From contig CALBGO010000021.1 in assembly GCA_937894585.1 (NCBI GenBank), forward strand, positions 1 through 64,000: 64,000 nucleotides of DNA, in the 5' to 3' direction. Positions 23,478-34,837 of this stretch are shown here, piece by piece. The position numbers and the translations under genes were made by a program. The notes under the pieces were generated by a model. It was not told the DNA's origin and searched no databases. It saw only the letters and a program-made list of their open reading frames with translations. Position 1 is the stretch's first letter. The number at the start of each line of letters is the position of its first letter. This DNA is from an uncultured Eubacterium sp. GTDB lineage: Bacteria > Bacillota > Clostridia > Peptostreptococcales > Anaerovoracaceae.

Positions 23478-23750
23478 ATGGCAAACATTAAATCCGCAAA
23501 GAAAAGAATCAAAGTAATCGACAAGAAAACTGCAAGAAACAGAAGAGTTAAGGATCACGTAAAGGCTGCTCTGAAGAACTTCGACGCTGCTTTGGAAGAA
23601 GGCAACATGGAAGCTGCTGCTGAGAAATTCGCAGTTGCTGAAAAGAAGTTAATGCAGGCTGCTGCAAAGGGAACTCTTAACAAGAAAGCTGCTTCCAGAA
23701 AAGTTTCCAGATTAGCAAAAAGATTCAACGCTGCAAAAGCAGCAAAATAA
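23478..23750 (+). CDS. rpsT: 30S ribosomal protein S20
   Basis: The 90-residue, strongly basic, alanine-rich protein matches S20, which binds 16S rRNA in the small subunit body. It opens with MANIKSAKKRIKVIDKKTAR-like sequence and ends KRFNAAKAAK. It has its own promoter, an upstream GGGGTG site and its own terminator, and shows the strong codon bias of ribosomal genes. Being adjacent to the gpr-spoIIP-lepA-hemW block is typical of Clostridia. Confidence 0.97.
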   Translation: MANIKSAKKRIKVIDKKTARNRRVKDHVKAALKNFDAALEEGNMEAAAEKFAVAEKKLMQAAAKGTLNKKAASRKVSRLAKRFNAAKAAK

Positions 23751-23817
23751 GTCTCACCCGTCCCCACCCGTGTATAAGTTAAATACACAGCAAATCCTCG
23801 TATGAGGAGATGAGCAA

Positions 23818-23850
23818 TAAAACGATGGATGTGTCTCCCATCGTTTTTTT
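23818..23850 (+). terminator. Intrinsic terminator after rpsT
   Basis: AACGATGG-N9-CCATCGTT followed by seven T. Confidence 0.92.
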
Positions 23851-23961
23851 CTTTTTTATAGGGCGGAAAATATCGATTTTCCTGATTTTGTCTTGTGGGG
23901 TTTCTTAAGCGGAAACCCAGAAATATATTATCAATTTATTATAGCAGAAAGGAATTATATT

Positions 23962-24666
23962 ATGTCATTACATATCGGAGCCGAAAAAGGACAGATTGCA
24001 AAAACTGTTCTGATGCCGGGAGATCCTTTGAGAGCGCAGTTTATTGCGGAGAATTTCCTCGAAAATCCTGTTCGTTATTCTGAAATTCGTAATATGTACG
24101 GTTATACCGGAACTTATAAAGGCGTTCCGATCAGTGTACAGGGAAGCGGAATGGGTATGCCTTCTATGGGAATCTATTCATGGGAGCTGTTCACAGAATA
24201 TGATGTGGAAAATATTATTCGTATCGGAACGGCAGGCGCATTTCATGACAGTATCGATGTGGGAGATATTGTGGTCAGTCTGGCGACTTCTACGGATTCC
24301 AATTATCAGCATGCTTTTAAGGTTCCGGGACAGTATTCTCCGAGCGCAAGTTTTTCGCTGCTGTCCAAAGTCATAGAAGCGGGGAAAGAAACCGGAATAT
24401 CTTTTAAGGCGGGAAATACAGTGTCCTGCGATGTGTTCTATGAGCTGGGAGACGACTGGTGGAAGCAGTGGGCGTCCATGGATGTGCTGGCGGTAGAGAT
24501 GGAAGCTGCGGCGCTGTATATGAACGCAGCTTATCACGGCAGAAATGCGCTGACCATGATGACCATCAGTGATCATTTTGTAACCGGTGAAAAAGCAACT
24601 GTAGAGCAACGTCAGAACCAGTTCACCGATATGATGAAGCTGGCTCTTGAAGCTGCGGTAAAATAG
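23962..24666 (+). CDS. deoD: Purine-nucleoside phosphorylase, DeoD type
   Basis: This cytosolic hexameric phosphorylase cleaves purine (deoxy)nucleosides with phosphate. The 234-residue length and the motifs MPGDPLRAQFIAENFL, GSGMGMPSMGIYS, RIGTAGAFHD and the active-site end VEMEAAALYMNA and TISDHF are diagnostic of the DeoD type. The start is the ATG behind AGAAAGGA; an upstream in-frame ATG at 23893 lies directly behind the rpsT terminator region. It is monocistronic. Confidence 0.93.
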   Translation: MSLHIGAEKGQIAKTVLMPGDPLRAQFIAENFLENPVRYSEIRNMYGYTGTYKGVPISVQGSGMGMPSMGIYSWELFTEYDVENIIRIGTAGAFHDSIDVGDIVVSLATSTDSNYQHAFKVPGQYSPSASFSLLSKVIEAGKETGISFKAGNTVSCDVFYELGDDWWKQWASMDVLAVEMEAAALYMNAAYHGRNALTMMTISDHFVTGEKATVEQRQNQFTDMMKLALEAAVK

Positions 24667-24762
24667 GCTTGTGAAAGCCCGGTGCGGAAAAAGAACTTAA
24701 AAGAAATAGTGGTATTTCTTCCGTGATTATAATTTTTGAGAATAGTTCTTTCGAGCATAATT

Positions 24763-25194
24763 CTAAAGAAACCCGAGAAGTCTTTTGTAAAGATCCATTT
24801 CCAGGTTCATCAGCCGACCGGCAAGGGCGCGTTCCTTCTGGCCGGCTTTTTTATATTCGCGCAGATAACGGCTGAGCGATTTGATTCCCATATGGCAGCC
24901 GTCGGCAAGAAGTTCGGCTGCTTTTCTGTCGTCACGATCCATCATCATTTTGATTTCTGTAGTAAACCACATCATCGCGTTGGTAAGAGAAGTCGGAGAC
25001 TCCGGTTCTTCGCCGCAGTTTTCTAAAAGTCGGCATGCAATATCTTTGATGAGTTCGTGCTCTTTTTTCTGTTCCTCGATGACAGAAAGCAGATCTTGGT
25101 CTGCGGTAAACTCCTGAATCTGTTTAAAACTGTTTACGGCATTTTTGCAGCCGGCATCGATTTCCCGCAGCAGTCTTATACTGTCTTCATTCAT
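24763..25194 (-). CDS. Ferritin-like four-helix protein, unknown function
   Basis: I do not recognise a named family with certainty. The 143 residues are almost entirely helical with the rhythm of a four-helix bundle, with NSFKQIQEF and EQKKEHELI resembling an EHELI-type ferritin-like helix, and a C-terminal amphipathic helix. No complete di-iron ligand set is obvious. It may relate to DUF2383/DUF892-like or spore-associated bundles. The start has AAAGGAGG upstream. It is convergent with deoD and divergent from gpr. Confidence 0.6.
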   Translation of the reverse strand: MNEDSIRLLREIDAGCKNAVNSFKQIQEFTADQDLLSVIEEQKKEHELIKDIACRLLENCGEEPESPTSLTNAMMWFTTEIKMMMDRDDRKAAELLADGCHMGIKSLSRYLREYKKAGQKERALAGRLMNLEMDLYKRLLGFL

Positions 25195-25320
25195 TATGAT
25201 TCCTCCTTTGTATTTTTTCTTTAGCATTCCGGAAAACCGCAGTAAATATTCGGCATATTTTTACCCATTTTTGTTCAGACTGTATACAGAGTATTTTTTA
25301 GGAATTAACGGAGGTGTATT

Positions 25321-26223
25321 TTGAAATACAGAACTGATCTTGCCGTAGAGAATATGGAAAATCTTGAAGAAAGCGGAGTAAAACCCGGGGAAAAGGACGG
25401 CATTGTAATTGAAAAAAAGACGGTGGATGAAGATATCCGCGTAACAAGGATTGATATTGTGAACCTGAAAGGCGAAGCGTTGATGGGAAAGCCTGTGGGG
25501 CGGTATATTACTATGGAGGTTGACGGAATTACAGAGGAAAAAGAAGGTATTTTTCAAAGAGCCGCCCGCGCTCTTTCAGAAGAGCTTTCGACTATGATCC
25601 GGCATCGGTATGATTTGAAAGTGTTGATTGTGGGCCTTGGAAATGAGAAGGTAACGCCGGACAGTTTGGGGCCTCATACGGTCTCCAAAGTAAAAATCAC
25701 AGGGCATCTGTTCAAGATGTTTCAGTGCGACGGCGATGAGGAGATGTCCAATGTCTGCGGTCTTGCGCCGGGAGTTTCCGCAACGACGGGAATGGAAACG
25801 GCGGAGCTGATTGAAAAAGCGGTGGAAATATTGCGCCCTGATGCGGTGATTGCAATTGATGCCCTGGCTGCCCGCAATATCGACAGAGTCAGCACCACCA
25901 TTCAAATCAGCGATACCGGTATTTCTCCGGGTGCGGGTATGGGGAATATGCGCAGACAGCTGAATGAAGATACTTTGGGTACAAAAGTGATTGCTGTCGG
26001 CGTTCCAACTGTAATCGACTCGAGGACACTGATTTCGGAAGCTGTGGAAGCGATGAAAATTCCCGAAGAAAAGGCATGTCGCTATATGGAAAGCAGACAG
26101 TTTGATATGGTAGTCACTTCGACCGATATCGACCTTGTGATAGCATCTTTTTCAGAAATAATTGCAAAAGCGATAAATATTACCCTGCATCCCGGCATAT
26201 ATTTTATGGAGCAGAAGCTGTAA
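25321..26223 (+). CDS. gpr: GPR germination endopeptidase
   Basis: This aspartic-type spore protease degrades small acid-soluble proteins during germination. It is made as a zymogen that cleaves itself near the N-terminus; YRTDLAVE near residue 3 matches the processing region. The core has VGLGNEKVTPDSLGPHTV, LAPGVSATTGMET and AIDALAARNIDRV, all characteristic. It starts at TTG after GGAGGTG and is 300 residues, a little shorter than Bacillus GPR (about 370). It is good evidence that the organism forms endospores. Confidence 0.94.
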   Translation: MKYRTDLAVENMENLEESGVKPGEKDGIVIEKKTVDEDIRVTRIDIVNLKGEALMGKPVGRYITMEVDGITEEKEGIFQRAARALSEELSTMIRHRYDLKVLIVGLGNEKVTPDSLGPHTVSKVKITGHLFKMFQCDGDEEMSNVCGLAPGVSATTGMETAELIEKAVEILRPDAVIAIDALAARNIDRVSTTIQISDTGISPGAGMGNMRRQLNEDTLGTKVIAVGVPTVIDSRTLISEAVEAMKIPEEKACRYMESRQFDMVVTSTDIDLVIASFSEIIAKAINITLHPGIYFMEQKL

Positions 26224-26280
26224 AAGCTGCTCTTGGGGCAAACACATACGCTCTTGGGGGCAGAAGTGCCGGGGGGATTT

Positions 26281-27147
26281 ATGAGAAGAAAGAATTTGGT
26301 TATTTTTTTTGCTTTGGTTTATGTTGTCACGGTGGCTGTTTTTTTTAGGGGAATCACCGAGAAGGAAACAGGTGCGGACCGGCTGACTGCCATGTGTCTT
26401 GCAAGCAGTCTGCCCTGTATGGATCTGGTTGCGGAAGACGGACCTTCGGGCAGCGAAGATGCGGACAGGACTCTTCCGGTATCACAGGCATCATCGGAGA
26501 CTTCTGCGGTAAAGGGCGAAAAATCAGAAGCAGAGAAAGTAAAGAAGAATTCAAAAAAGCCCAGAGTTTTGATCTATCATACCCATGCCACTGAAAGCTA
26601 CCTTCCCGCTTCGGAGGGGAATTATCATACCGTGCGGGAGGAAAACACTGTGCGGGATGCGGGAAATGTACTTGCGGAAGTGCTTGAAGAAAACGGCATT
26701 GCGGTCGTTCATGACAAAACGATTCACGACAATCCCTCCTACGATGCATCTTATGAGCGAAGCTTTGAAACCGTAAAAACACTTCTGAAAAAATATCCGT
26801 CCATTGAGTGTATCATAGACCTGCACAGAGATGCCACGGCTGCTGAAATTGCAGGTCCCGTACAGTCAGTAAAAGGAAAAAACAGCGCGGTATATTCCTA
26901 TGTACTCAGCAATACCACCGAAACTTACGGGCAAAACCGTGCTTTTCTGGGAAAACTCAATACCATTGCAGAAAGCCGCTTTGACGGTTACACCGGAAAC
27001 ATTTTGGAGCGCCCCTACTGGTATAATCAGGAGCTTTCCGGAAAGTCTGTTCTTATCGAAATGGGGAATAATCGCAATAATATCAGAGAGGTCCGCCGCT
27101 GCGCAGAGATTTTCGGGGAAGTTCTGGCGTCAGCCCTTAACGGATAA
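26281..27147 (+). CDS. spoIIP: Stage II sporulation protein P
   Basis: This membrane-anchored amidase and endopeptidase helps thin septal peptidoglycan for engulfment. The 288 residues start with one membrane helix (VIFFALVYVVTVAVFF region), then a low-complexity linker, then the catalytic domain with IYHTHATESYLP (metal-binding His), TVRDAGNVLAEVL and IIDLHRDA. The start follows GGGGGG. It is shorter than the roughly 400-residue Bacillus protein, mainly in the linker. Downstream, the block proceeds to lepA. Confidence 0.92.
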   Translation: MRRKNLVIFFALVYVVTVAVFFRGITEKETGADRLTAMCLASSLPCMDLVAEDGPSGSEDADRTLPVSQASSETSAVKGEKSEAEKVKKNSKKPRVLIYHTHATESYLPASEGNYHTVREENTVRDAGNVLAEVLEENGIAVVHDKTIHDNPSYDASYERSFETVKTLLKKYPSIECIIDLHRDATAAEIAGPVQSVKGKNSAVYSYVLSNTTETYGQNRAFLGKLNTIAESRFDGYTGNILERPYWYNQELSGKSVLIEMGNNRNNIREVRRCAEIFGEVLASALNG

Positions 27148-27204
27148 AAAGACGGAAGAGGGCACAGGCGAAAAGGCGGGAAGAATAAAAGGAGCATCGA
27201 CATT

Positions 27205-27366
27205 ATGAATACTTTCGCAAAATCAATGATAATTTTTATACTTTTTATGATCGGAACTATGGCATTTGCCCATGTAGACCGACAGTGCGCCGCCATAGAG
27301 GGAAATCGGATCTGCCTTATGGATAAACTGCAAAATTTCGTTGAAAAACAGAGCGATTTGCTATAG
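27205..27366 (+). CDS. Small secreted or membrane peptide, 53 residues
   Basis: A 53-codon frame with AAAGGAG nine to ten bases before its ATG fills the gap between spoIIP and lepA. It has a hydrophobic N-terminus ([17 protein letters not shown]) resembling a signal peptide or membrane anchor, two cysteines (residues 28 and 37) and a charged helical tail ([12 protein letters not shown]). No relative is recognised. Its place behind spoIIP suggests a sporulation-linked role, which is only inference. Confidence 0.55.
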   Translation: MNTFAKSMIIFILFMIGTMAFAHVDRQCAAIEGNRICLMDKLQNFVEKQSDLL

Positions 27367-27404
27367 AATGTATTATGAATGAGTATATGCAAAGAGAGGA
27401 AACT

Positions 27405-29213
27405 ATGGATTATCAGAAATATATAAGAAATTTTAGCATTATCGCCCATATCGACCACGGCAAGTCCACCTTAGCGGACAGAATTATTGAAAACACAGGT
27501 CTGGTCGCACATCGCGATATGAAAGAACAGTTTCTGGACAATATGGATCTGGAGCGGGAACGGGGAATTACCATTAAGCTGCAGACCACCCGCCTTGTTT
27601 ATCAGGCAAAGGACGGAAATGAATATATTTTCAATCTGATCGATACACCTGGTCATGTGGACTTTACATATGAAGTATCCAGAAGCCTTGCGGCCTGCGA
27701 GGGAGCCGTTCTTGTAGTGGATTCCACGCAGGGAGTGGAAGCGCAGACTATGGCAAATGTATATCTGGCATTGGAAGAAGATTTGGAGATTCTTCCCTGC
27801 CTGAATAAAATCGATCTGGCAAGTTCCCGGCCGGATGAGACCAAAGAAGAGATCGAGGAGATGATTGGAATCGACGCTTCGGAGGCTCCCCTTGTTTCCG
27901 CTAAAGAAGGGACAGGCATTACAGACCTTCTGGAAGCGGTGGTGCAGACTGTTCCTGCGCCGGCGGGAGATGTGAACGGCAAGCTGAAAGCGCTGATTTT
28001 CGACTCCGTTTATGATAACTATAAGGGAGTTGTAATTTATGCCCGTATTTTTGACGGACAGGTGAAAGTCGGCGATGCCATTCGCCTGATGAACACAGGG
28101 AAAAAATACGAGGTTACAGAGGTCGGCGTAATGGCTCCCGGTCATGTGCCCGCCAAATTCCTAAGAGCCGGAGAAGTAGGCTATATCTGCGCCAGCATTA
28201 AGCAGGTGCGCGATGCAAGAGTCGGCGATACCATTACTTTGGACAAGGACCCGACAGAAGAAGCTCTGCCGGGCTATAAAAAAGTGCAGTCTATGGTATA
28301 CTGCGGTATCTATCCTGCCGAAGGTGAAAAATATGAAGGTGTAAAAGATGCTTTGGAAAAATTACAGGTAAATGATGCAGCCTTTATGTTTGAGCCGGAA
28401 ACTTCCACCGCTTTGGGATTCGGATTCCGCTGCGGATTTTTGGGGCTTCTCCATATGGAAATTATCGTAGAGCGTCTTGAACGGGAATTCGGACTTGCGG
28501 TCATTACCACATCGCCGAGCGTAGTTTACAGAGTAGTTCTGCAGGACGGTTCTGTTGAGATGATACAGAATCCGACCAACCTGCCGGATCAGGCAGAAAT
28601 CAGCCGTATTGAAGAGCCGATTGTAAAGGCGGATATTATGATTCCGAAAGAATATGTGGGTTCCATTATGGAGCTTTGTCAGGAACGACGGGGTAAAATG
28701 CTGCATATGGAATACATTACGGAAAACAGAGTGCAGCTCCATTACGAACTGCCGCTCAACGAGGTAATTTACGACTTTTTCGATGCTCTGAAATCCAAAA
28801 CCCGCGGTTACGGATCTTTGGATTACGAGTTTATCCGCTATGAAAAATCAAACCTTGTGAAACTGGATGTGCTTTTGAACAAAGATCTGGTGGACGCGTT
28901 CTCTATGATCGTTCACGAATCCAAAGCTTATGCCAGAGGCCGTTTTGTCTGCGAAAAACTGAAAGAGATTATTCCGATGCATCAGTTTGAGGTGCCGATT
29001 CAGGCAGCGGTGGGACAGAAGGTCATTGCGAGAGAAACGGTGCGCGCTTACAGAAAAGATGTAATCGCCAAGTGTTACGGCGGCGATATTTCCCGAAAGA
29101 AAAAGCTTTTGGAAAAGCAGAAAGAGGGAAAGAAGAGAATGCGACAGTTCGGCAAGGTGGAAGTGCCGCAGGAGGCATTTACGGCAGTTCTCAAATATGA
29201 CGACAATAAATAA
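27405..29213 (+). CDS. lepA: Elongation factor 4 (LepA)
   Basis: This ribosome-associated translational GTPase has the G motifs [17 protein letters not shown] and NKIDL, followed by the EF-G-like domains and the LepA-specific C-terminal domain ([20 protein letters not shown]). The length of 602 residues fits. The start behind AGAGAGGA is preferred over an in-frame ATG 30 bases upstream. It is immediately followed by hemW, the standard order in Firmicutes. Confidence 0.96.
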   Translation: MDYQKYIRNFSIIAHIDHGKSTLADRIIENTGLVAHRDMKEQFLDNMDLERERGITIKLQTTRLVYQAKDGNEYIFNLIDTPGHVDFTYEVSRSLAACEGAVLVVDSTQGVEAQTMANVYLALEEDLEILPCLNKIDLASSRPDETKEEIEEMIGIDASEAPLVSAKEGTGITDLLEAVVQTVPAPAGDVNGKLKALIFDSVYDNYKGVVIYARIFDGQVKVGDAIRLMNTGKKYEVTEVGVMAPGHVPAKFLRAGEVGYICASIKQVRDARVGDTITLDKDPTEEALPGYKKVQSMVYCGIYPAEGEKYEGVKDALEKLQVNDAAFMFEPETSTALGFGFRCGFLGLLHMEIIVERLEREFGLAVITTSPSVVYRVVLQDGSVEMIQNPTNLPDQAEISRIEEPIVKADIMIPKEYVGSIMELCQERRGKMLHMEYITENRVQLHYELPLNEVIYDFFDALKSKTRGYGSLDYEFIRYEKSNLVKLDVLLNKDLVDAFSMIVHESKAYARGRFVCEKLKEIIPMHQFEVPIQAAVGQKVIARETVRAYRKDVIAKCYGGDISRKKKLLEKQKEGKKRMRQFGKVEVPQEAFTAVLKYDDNK

Positions 29214-29228
29214 GGTACTTTAACTGAT

Positions 29229-30332
29229 ATGAAGAAACTGGGAATTTATATTCACATTCCTTTCTGCCTGTCAAAGTGTCTGTATTGCGGATTTTATTCC
29301 GGAGAGGGCAGCAGCCTCGCAGAGAGGGAAGGCTACATAGAAGAACTGCTTGCGGATATTTCCGCTTACGGCAGGGAATACGGCGGAGATTACAGCGTCG
29401 ATACCGTATTTATCGGCGGAGGTACGCCGTCGATTTTAGAAGCGGGACAGATTGAACGTGTGCTTTCAGCGGTGCGCGGTGTTTTTTCAGTGGAAGCGGA
29501 TGCAGAGATAACCCTCGAATCCAATCCGAAGACTTTAACAAAGGACAAGCTTTCCGCCTTTCGTTCTTTCGGTATCAACCGCCTTTCCATCGGCGCTCAG
29601 TCTCTTGACGACAGGATTCTTAAAACTTTGGGAAGAGCTCATACCGCAGCGGATTTTGAAGAAACCTTTTATTTGGCAAGAGAGTGCGGATTTGAAAATA
29701 TCAATACGGATTTAATGTTCGCTGTGCCGGGTCACACCATGGAGATATGGGAGGAGACTCTGCACAGGATTACAGAACTTTCTCCTGAGCATATTTCTTT
29801 TTACAGTCTGCAGATTGAAGAGGGAACGCCTTATTACAGAATGTTTGAAGAGGGCAGACTCGATCAGATTTCCGACGAGCAGGACAGAAAGATGTATCAT
29901 CGGGCAATTGAGCTTCTCAGGGAATCGGGCTATGAACAGTACGAGATTTCCAGCGCAGCAAAGCCGGGGAGACAGTGCCGCCATAACCTGAAATACTGGT
30001 CCCTGAATGATTACCTCGGGATCGGAAGCGGGGCAAGTTCCTATATGCAGGGAGTCCGCTTTACAGAGGCGCCGTTTATGGAGTTTCACGAGAATACCGC
30101 CGAAGACGATATGAGTGAATTCGTCTTTACGGGACTTCGTAAAGTCTGCGGTATCAGCCTTGGGGAATTTGAGGAAAGGTTCGGCAGAGATTTCTGGGAA
30201 GTTTACGCAGGCTGCAGGACGGAGCTTCTGCCGTTCATCGAGAAAGGGCTGCTGATTGAAGATGCGGGCAGGCTCAGACTTTCCGAAGCAGGTTTTGATA
30301 TTTCAAACACAGTGATGGCTGTATTTGTATAG
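29229..30332 (+). CDS. hemW: Radical SAM protein HemW
   Basis: HemW is a heme-binding radical SAM protein, historically mis-called coproporphyrinogen III oxidase, and proposed to act in heme trafficking. The 367 residues open with IHIPFCLSKCLYCGFYS carrying the Cys-x3-Cys-x2-Cys cluster, then FIGGGTPS and the SIGAQSLDDRIL segment. The gene is 15 bases behind lepA, as is usual. Confidence 0.92.
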   Translation: MKKLGIYIHIPFCLSKCLYCGFYSGEGSSLAEREGYIEELLADISAYGREYGGDYSVDTVFIGGGTPSILEAGQIERVLSAVRGVFSVEADAEITLESNPKTLTKDKLSAFRSFGINRLSIGAQSLDDRILKTLGRAHTAADFEETFYLARECGFENINTDLMFAVPGHTMEIWEETLHRITELSPEHISFYSLQIEEGTPYYRMFEEGRLDQISDEQDRKMYHRAIELLRESGYEQYEISSAAKPGRQCRHNLKYWSLNDYLGIGSGASSYMQGVRFTEAPFMEFHENTAEDDMSEFVFTGLRKVCGISLGEFEERFGRDFWEVYAGCRTELLPFIEKGLLIEDAGRLRLSEAGFDISNTVMAVFV

Positions 30333-30375
30333 AGGCGGAAAGTCCGCAGGGCGCATATTTGCAGGAGGACGATCT

Positions 30376-31922
<1,547 letters not shown>

Positions 31923-31971
31923 GCAGGGCGCAGAATAACGATATATTGCAGTAGGAGAGAGTTTATATATA

Positions 31972-33111
31972 ATGGGAGAAGTAAAGCAGAGAGATTATGT
32001 ATTTGACACCTTCCGCGGTCTGTGTATGTGGTCGATTCCCATTTCTCATTTTACGAGAATGGCAGGTCACTTCAGCCACGATTCACTGGGCGGTGTTGTA
32101 TACATTACAATCAATGTATTTGTGATGCAGGCATTTATGTTTCTTTCCGGCTATTTTTCAAAGAAGCCGGAAAAGAGCAGAAAGATTGCCTTTCAAACTT
32201 TTTTGTGGCCGTACATATTGAGTATTTTTTTCTTTTACGGAGTTCGCCGTCTTTTGTGGGGCAGCGCAACTTTGTATTTTGACCGGCCTCCTTTTGCCAT
32301 GTGGTTTATGCTGGCCCTGTTTCTGTACAAGGTATTTCAGAAAAACTATATCAAGATACCGCACTTTTTCGGAATTTCCGTTGCGGCCTATTTGACGGCA
32401 GGCTGTATTCCGTTTTTGGGCGAGGATTTTTCACTGGGGCGGATTGTATCTTATTTTCCGTTCTTTTTCCTCGGGTATGCCTGCACACCGGAGCATATCG
32501 AAAAGATAAAATCTCTGAAAAAATGGCAGTGCGCTGTGCTGGGTACGGTTCTTATAGGGATTTCCGTATGGCTGGCTTACGGTCTTCTTGAGATTCCGGT
32601 GGAATGGTATCTGATGCGTCGTCCGGGCGCGGAAATCGGAGTTTCATGGTATGCGGATATTCTGATGCGGCTTCTTCTTGCCGTACTGGGTATTCTGTGG
32701 ATTGTGCTGATGTTTAATATTCTGCCGGGAAAAGATAATTACCTTGCTTATGTGGGAAGAAATACTATGCCGGTGTATATTCTGCATCTGGTTGTCAGAC
32801 AGTGGATTAAGAAACATGGAATTACCATGGGGCTGTTTGCGCTGCCGGCTGCGGGAACACCTCTTTACTATGTTCTCGTTTTCGGTCTTGCCTCTCTGTG
32901 CGTAATTGTGTTCTCCTCCAAGCCGATATCCAAAGCTTATGATTTTGTTGTGGACGGGCTTTATACTGTGTTTATGCGTTTTGTGAAAAATCTGCTGCTG
33001 CCGCCGTTTGCCGCCTTGGAAAAACTGCTGGCGCTGTGCGGTGCAAAACTTCTTTCATGGACGGAAAAGCAGAAAACCCGGGAGGACAGGGAAGAATCGA
33101 AAAGAGCGTAA
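31972..33111 (+). CDS. Acyltransferase-3 family membrane protein
   Basis: The 379-residue polytopic protein has about ten helices and opens with DTFRGLCMWSIPISHF, the D-x-x-(R/K)-G ... H motif of acyltransferase-3 (OafA/fucose O-acetylase-like) enzymes that O-acetylate cell-surface sugars. It ends in a basic tail. It is preceded by TAGGAGAGAG. The neighbours give no clear pathway; the substrate is unknown. Confidence 0.78.
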   Translation: MGEVKQRDYVFDTFRGLCMWSIPISHFTRMAGHFSHDSLGGVVYITINVFVMQAFMFLSGYFSKKPEKSRKIAFQTFLWPYILSIFFFYGVRRLLWGSATLYFDRPPFAMWFMLALFLYKVFQKNYIKIPHFFGISVAAYLTAGCIPFLGEDFSLGRIVSYFPFFFLGYACTPEHIEKIKSLKKWQCAVLGTVLIGISVWLAYGLLEIPVEWYLMRRPGAEIGVSWYADILMRLLLAVLGILWIVLMFNILPGKDNYLAYVGRNTMPVYILHLVVRQWIKKHGITMGLFALPAAGTPLYYVLVFGLASLCVIVFSSKPISKAYDFVVDGLYTVFMRFVKNLLLPPFAALEKLLALCGAKLLSWTEKQKTREDREESKRA

Positions 33112-33158
33112 GGCAGAAGACAATAGACCGTAATATCAGAATCAGCAGAAAGGTGAAA

Positions 33159-33581
33159 ATGAAAGACGAAAGAAACGAGAATGTATTCGCCGGCGGTGCC
33201 GGAGGAAAAGTAGAAAACGACGGGAAAGCCGCAGCGGAAACCGGCGAAGAAGCTGTGACGGAAACCTCCGCAGAGGCGGGAAAGAAAACAGCCGAAAGAA
33301 CTGCGGCGAAAGTCTGCAGAGAAGAACTGCCGGCTGCCGTACCCCTTCTGCTTGGAATTGTTTCGATGATATGTATATTTGTCAATTCATGGGTCTGCAT
33401 TATCCTTGCGGTAGGCGGTATTATACTGGGTCTTTTTGTGAGAAATCACTGTTTTTCTCTGCCTGCCCGAAAGCTGATACTTGCCGGTATCATCTGCTCT
33501 GCTGCGGGTGTTGTGCTGGGTGCATTTTCTATGATATTCAAATTATGGGTAATTGGTGAAATGCTGACATTTTTTTCATAA
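33159..33581 (+). CDS. Small membrane protein with charged N-terminus
   Basis: The first 60 of 140 residues are hydrophilic, rich in Ala, Glu and Lys, and low complexity. The rest forms two or three membrane helices (AVPLLLGIVSMICIFVN, IILAVGGIILGLFV, LILAGIICSAAGVVLGAF), resembling DUF4190-type proteins. The chosen ATG follows GAAAGGTG. It closes the segment before the heat-shock genes. Function unknown. Confidence 0.65.
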   Translation: MKDERNENVFAGGAGGKVENDGKAAAETGEEAVTETSAEAGKKTAERTAAKVCREELPAAVPLLLGIVSMICIFVNSWVCIILAVGGIILGLFVRNHCFSLPARKLILAGIICSAAGVVLGAFSMIFKLWVIGEMLTFFS

Positions 33582-33590
33582 AAAAGATGA

Positions 33591-33640
33591 AAATGACACT
33601 TTTGGGAATCGTAACAGATTATCGGGAAGTGTCATTTTTA
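33591..33640 (+). terminator. Intrinsic terminator before the heat-shock genes
   Basis: AAAATGACACTT pairs with AAGTGTCATTTTT across a 24-base loop. Confidence 0.75.
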
Positions 33641-33709
33641 ATTCGACTGATAGGCTTTTCAAATTCTTTATTTTTCACTAAAATTACATAAAAAAATCTC
33701 AAATCCCTG

Positions 33710-33738
33710 TTGACATTGCAGGAGCAAAGTAGTAATCT
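33710..33738 (+). promoter_or_regulatory. hrcA operon promoter
   Basis: TTGACA, 17 bases, then TAATCT; the CIRCE element follows 11 bases later over the likely start site. Confidence 0.75.
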
Positions 33739-33749
33739 ATATATAGTGA

Positions 33750-33776
33750 TTAGCACTCGTGATGAGTGAGTGCTAA
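33750..33776. promoter_or_regulatory. CIRCE operator
   Basis: A perfect TTAGCACTC-N9-GAGTGCTAA, the HrcA binding site, lies directly before the hrcA ribosome site. HrcA should repress its own operon here until heat stress titrates GroE or unfolds HrcA. No groESL is in this window. Confidence 0.98.
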
Positions 33777-33790
33777 TAAGGAGAAAGATT

Positions 33791-34837
33791 ATGGAATTGA
33801 CAGAACGAAAACTTAAGATATTGCAGGCGATTATCAGTGACTATGTCAGATCTGCAGAGCCTGTCGGTTCGAGAACCCTTTCCAAACGGTTTGATCTGGG
33901 AATCAGTCCGGCAACCATCAGAAATGAGATGAGCGATCTGGAAGAGATGGGCTATCTGACCCACCCGCACACCTCAGCCGGAAGAGTACCGTCCGACAAG
34001 GCATACAGGCTGTATGTCAACAGTCTGATGGAAAAACAGGAGCTGACGCCTGTAGAGAAAAAGATTATTGCGGAAAAGCTGCGGGCCGATGTGACCGAGT
34101 TTGACGAGACAATCAAACATGCCGCCAAGATTCTTTCTGAGATTACAAACCTGACATCTTTTGCAATGACACCGACCCAGAGCGAAGATACTCTCCGCTT
34201 TGTCAATCTGCTTCCGGTAGATGAACGCACAGTGGTGCTGATGATCGTTTCCGAAAGCGGCAAGATTTCCAATACGGCTCTGCGCCTTGGCGTGCCGTAT
34301 ACGGAAGAGGGGCTTCAGATTCTGGCGAAGAATATGACATATAACTACAACGGCAAGAAGATAACGGATGTTCTTAAAAGCAGGATTATTTCCAGTTTTG
34401 AATCAGATATAGAGGCAATGAGCAGACTGGCAGAGAACATTATGCCTAACTTTATGAAGACTTTGGAGGAGATGCTCAATGTAAATCTTTATATGGACGG
34501 TCTTACCAATATCTTTGATATTCCGGAGTATAACGATTTAGAGAAAGCAAAGAGTTTCTTATCTCTTCTTGATAAGAAAGAGGATTTTACAAAGAAGCTG
34601 ATAGAGCGGGAGAACGGTGTTATCGTAACTATCGGCGGTGAAAATGCCGACGATCTGATGAATGACTGTTCCCTGATTACGGCAACCTATCATGTAGACG
34701 GCAAGATGGTCGGAAAAATCGGCGTTATCGGACCTACTCGCATGCGGTACGGAAAGATTACTTCGATTATCGAGTATCTGACGGATAACCTGAGCGATAC
34801 TTTTCAATTAGAAAAGGGTAATACAGATAATGAATAA
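33791..34837 (+). CDS. hrcA: Heat-inducible transcription repressor HrcA
   Basis: HrcA binds CIRCE to repress class I heat-shock genes. The 348 residues contain the winged helix (SRTLSKRFDLGISPATIRNEMSDLEEMGYL region), the HPHTSAGRVPSDKAYR loop and the C-terminal IGGEN and GPTRMRYGK segments. ATG follows AAGGAGAAAG directly behind CIRCE; a GTG 21 bases upstream within CIRCE is rejected. Its end overlaps grpE by eight bases. Confidence 0.96.
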   Translation: MELTERKLKILQAIISDYVRSAEPVGSRTLSKRFDLGISPATIRNEMSDLEEMGYLTHPHTSAGRVPSDKAYRLYVNSLMEKQELTPVEKKIIAEKLRADVTEFDETIKHAAKILSEITNLTSFAMTPTQSEDTLRFVNLLPVDERTVVLMIVSESGKISNTALRLGVPYTEEGLQILAKNMTYNYNGKKITDVLKSRIISSFESDIEAMSRLAENIMPNFMKTLEEMLNVNLYMDGLTNIFDIPEYNDLEKAKSFLSLLDKKEDFTKKLIERENGVIVTIGGENADDLMNDCSLITATYHVDGKMVGKIGVIGPTRMRYGKITSIIEYLTDNLSDTFQLEKGNTDNE

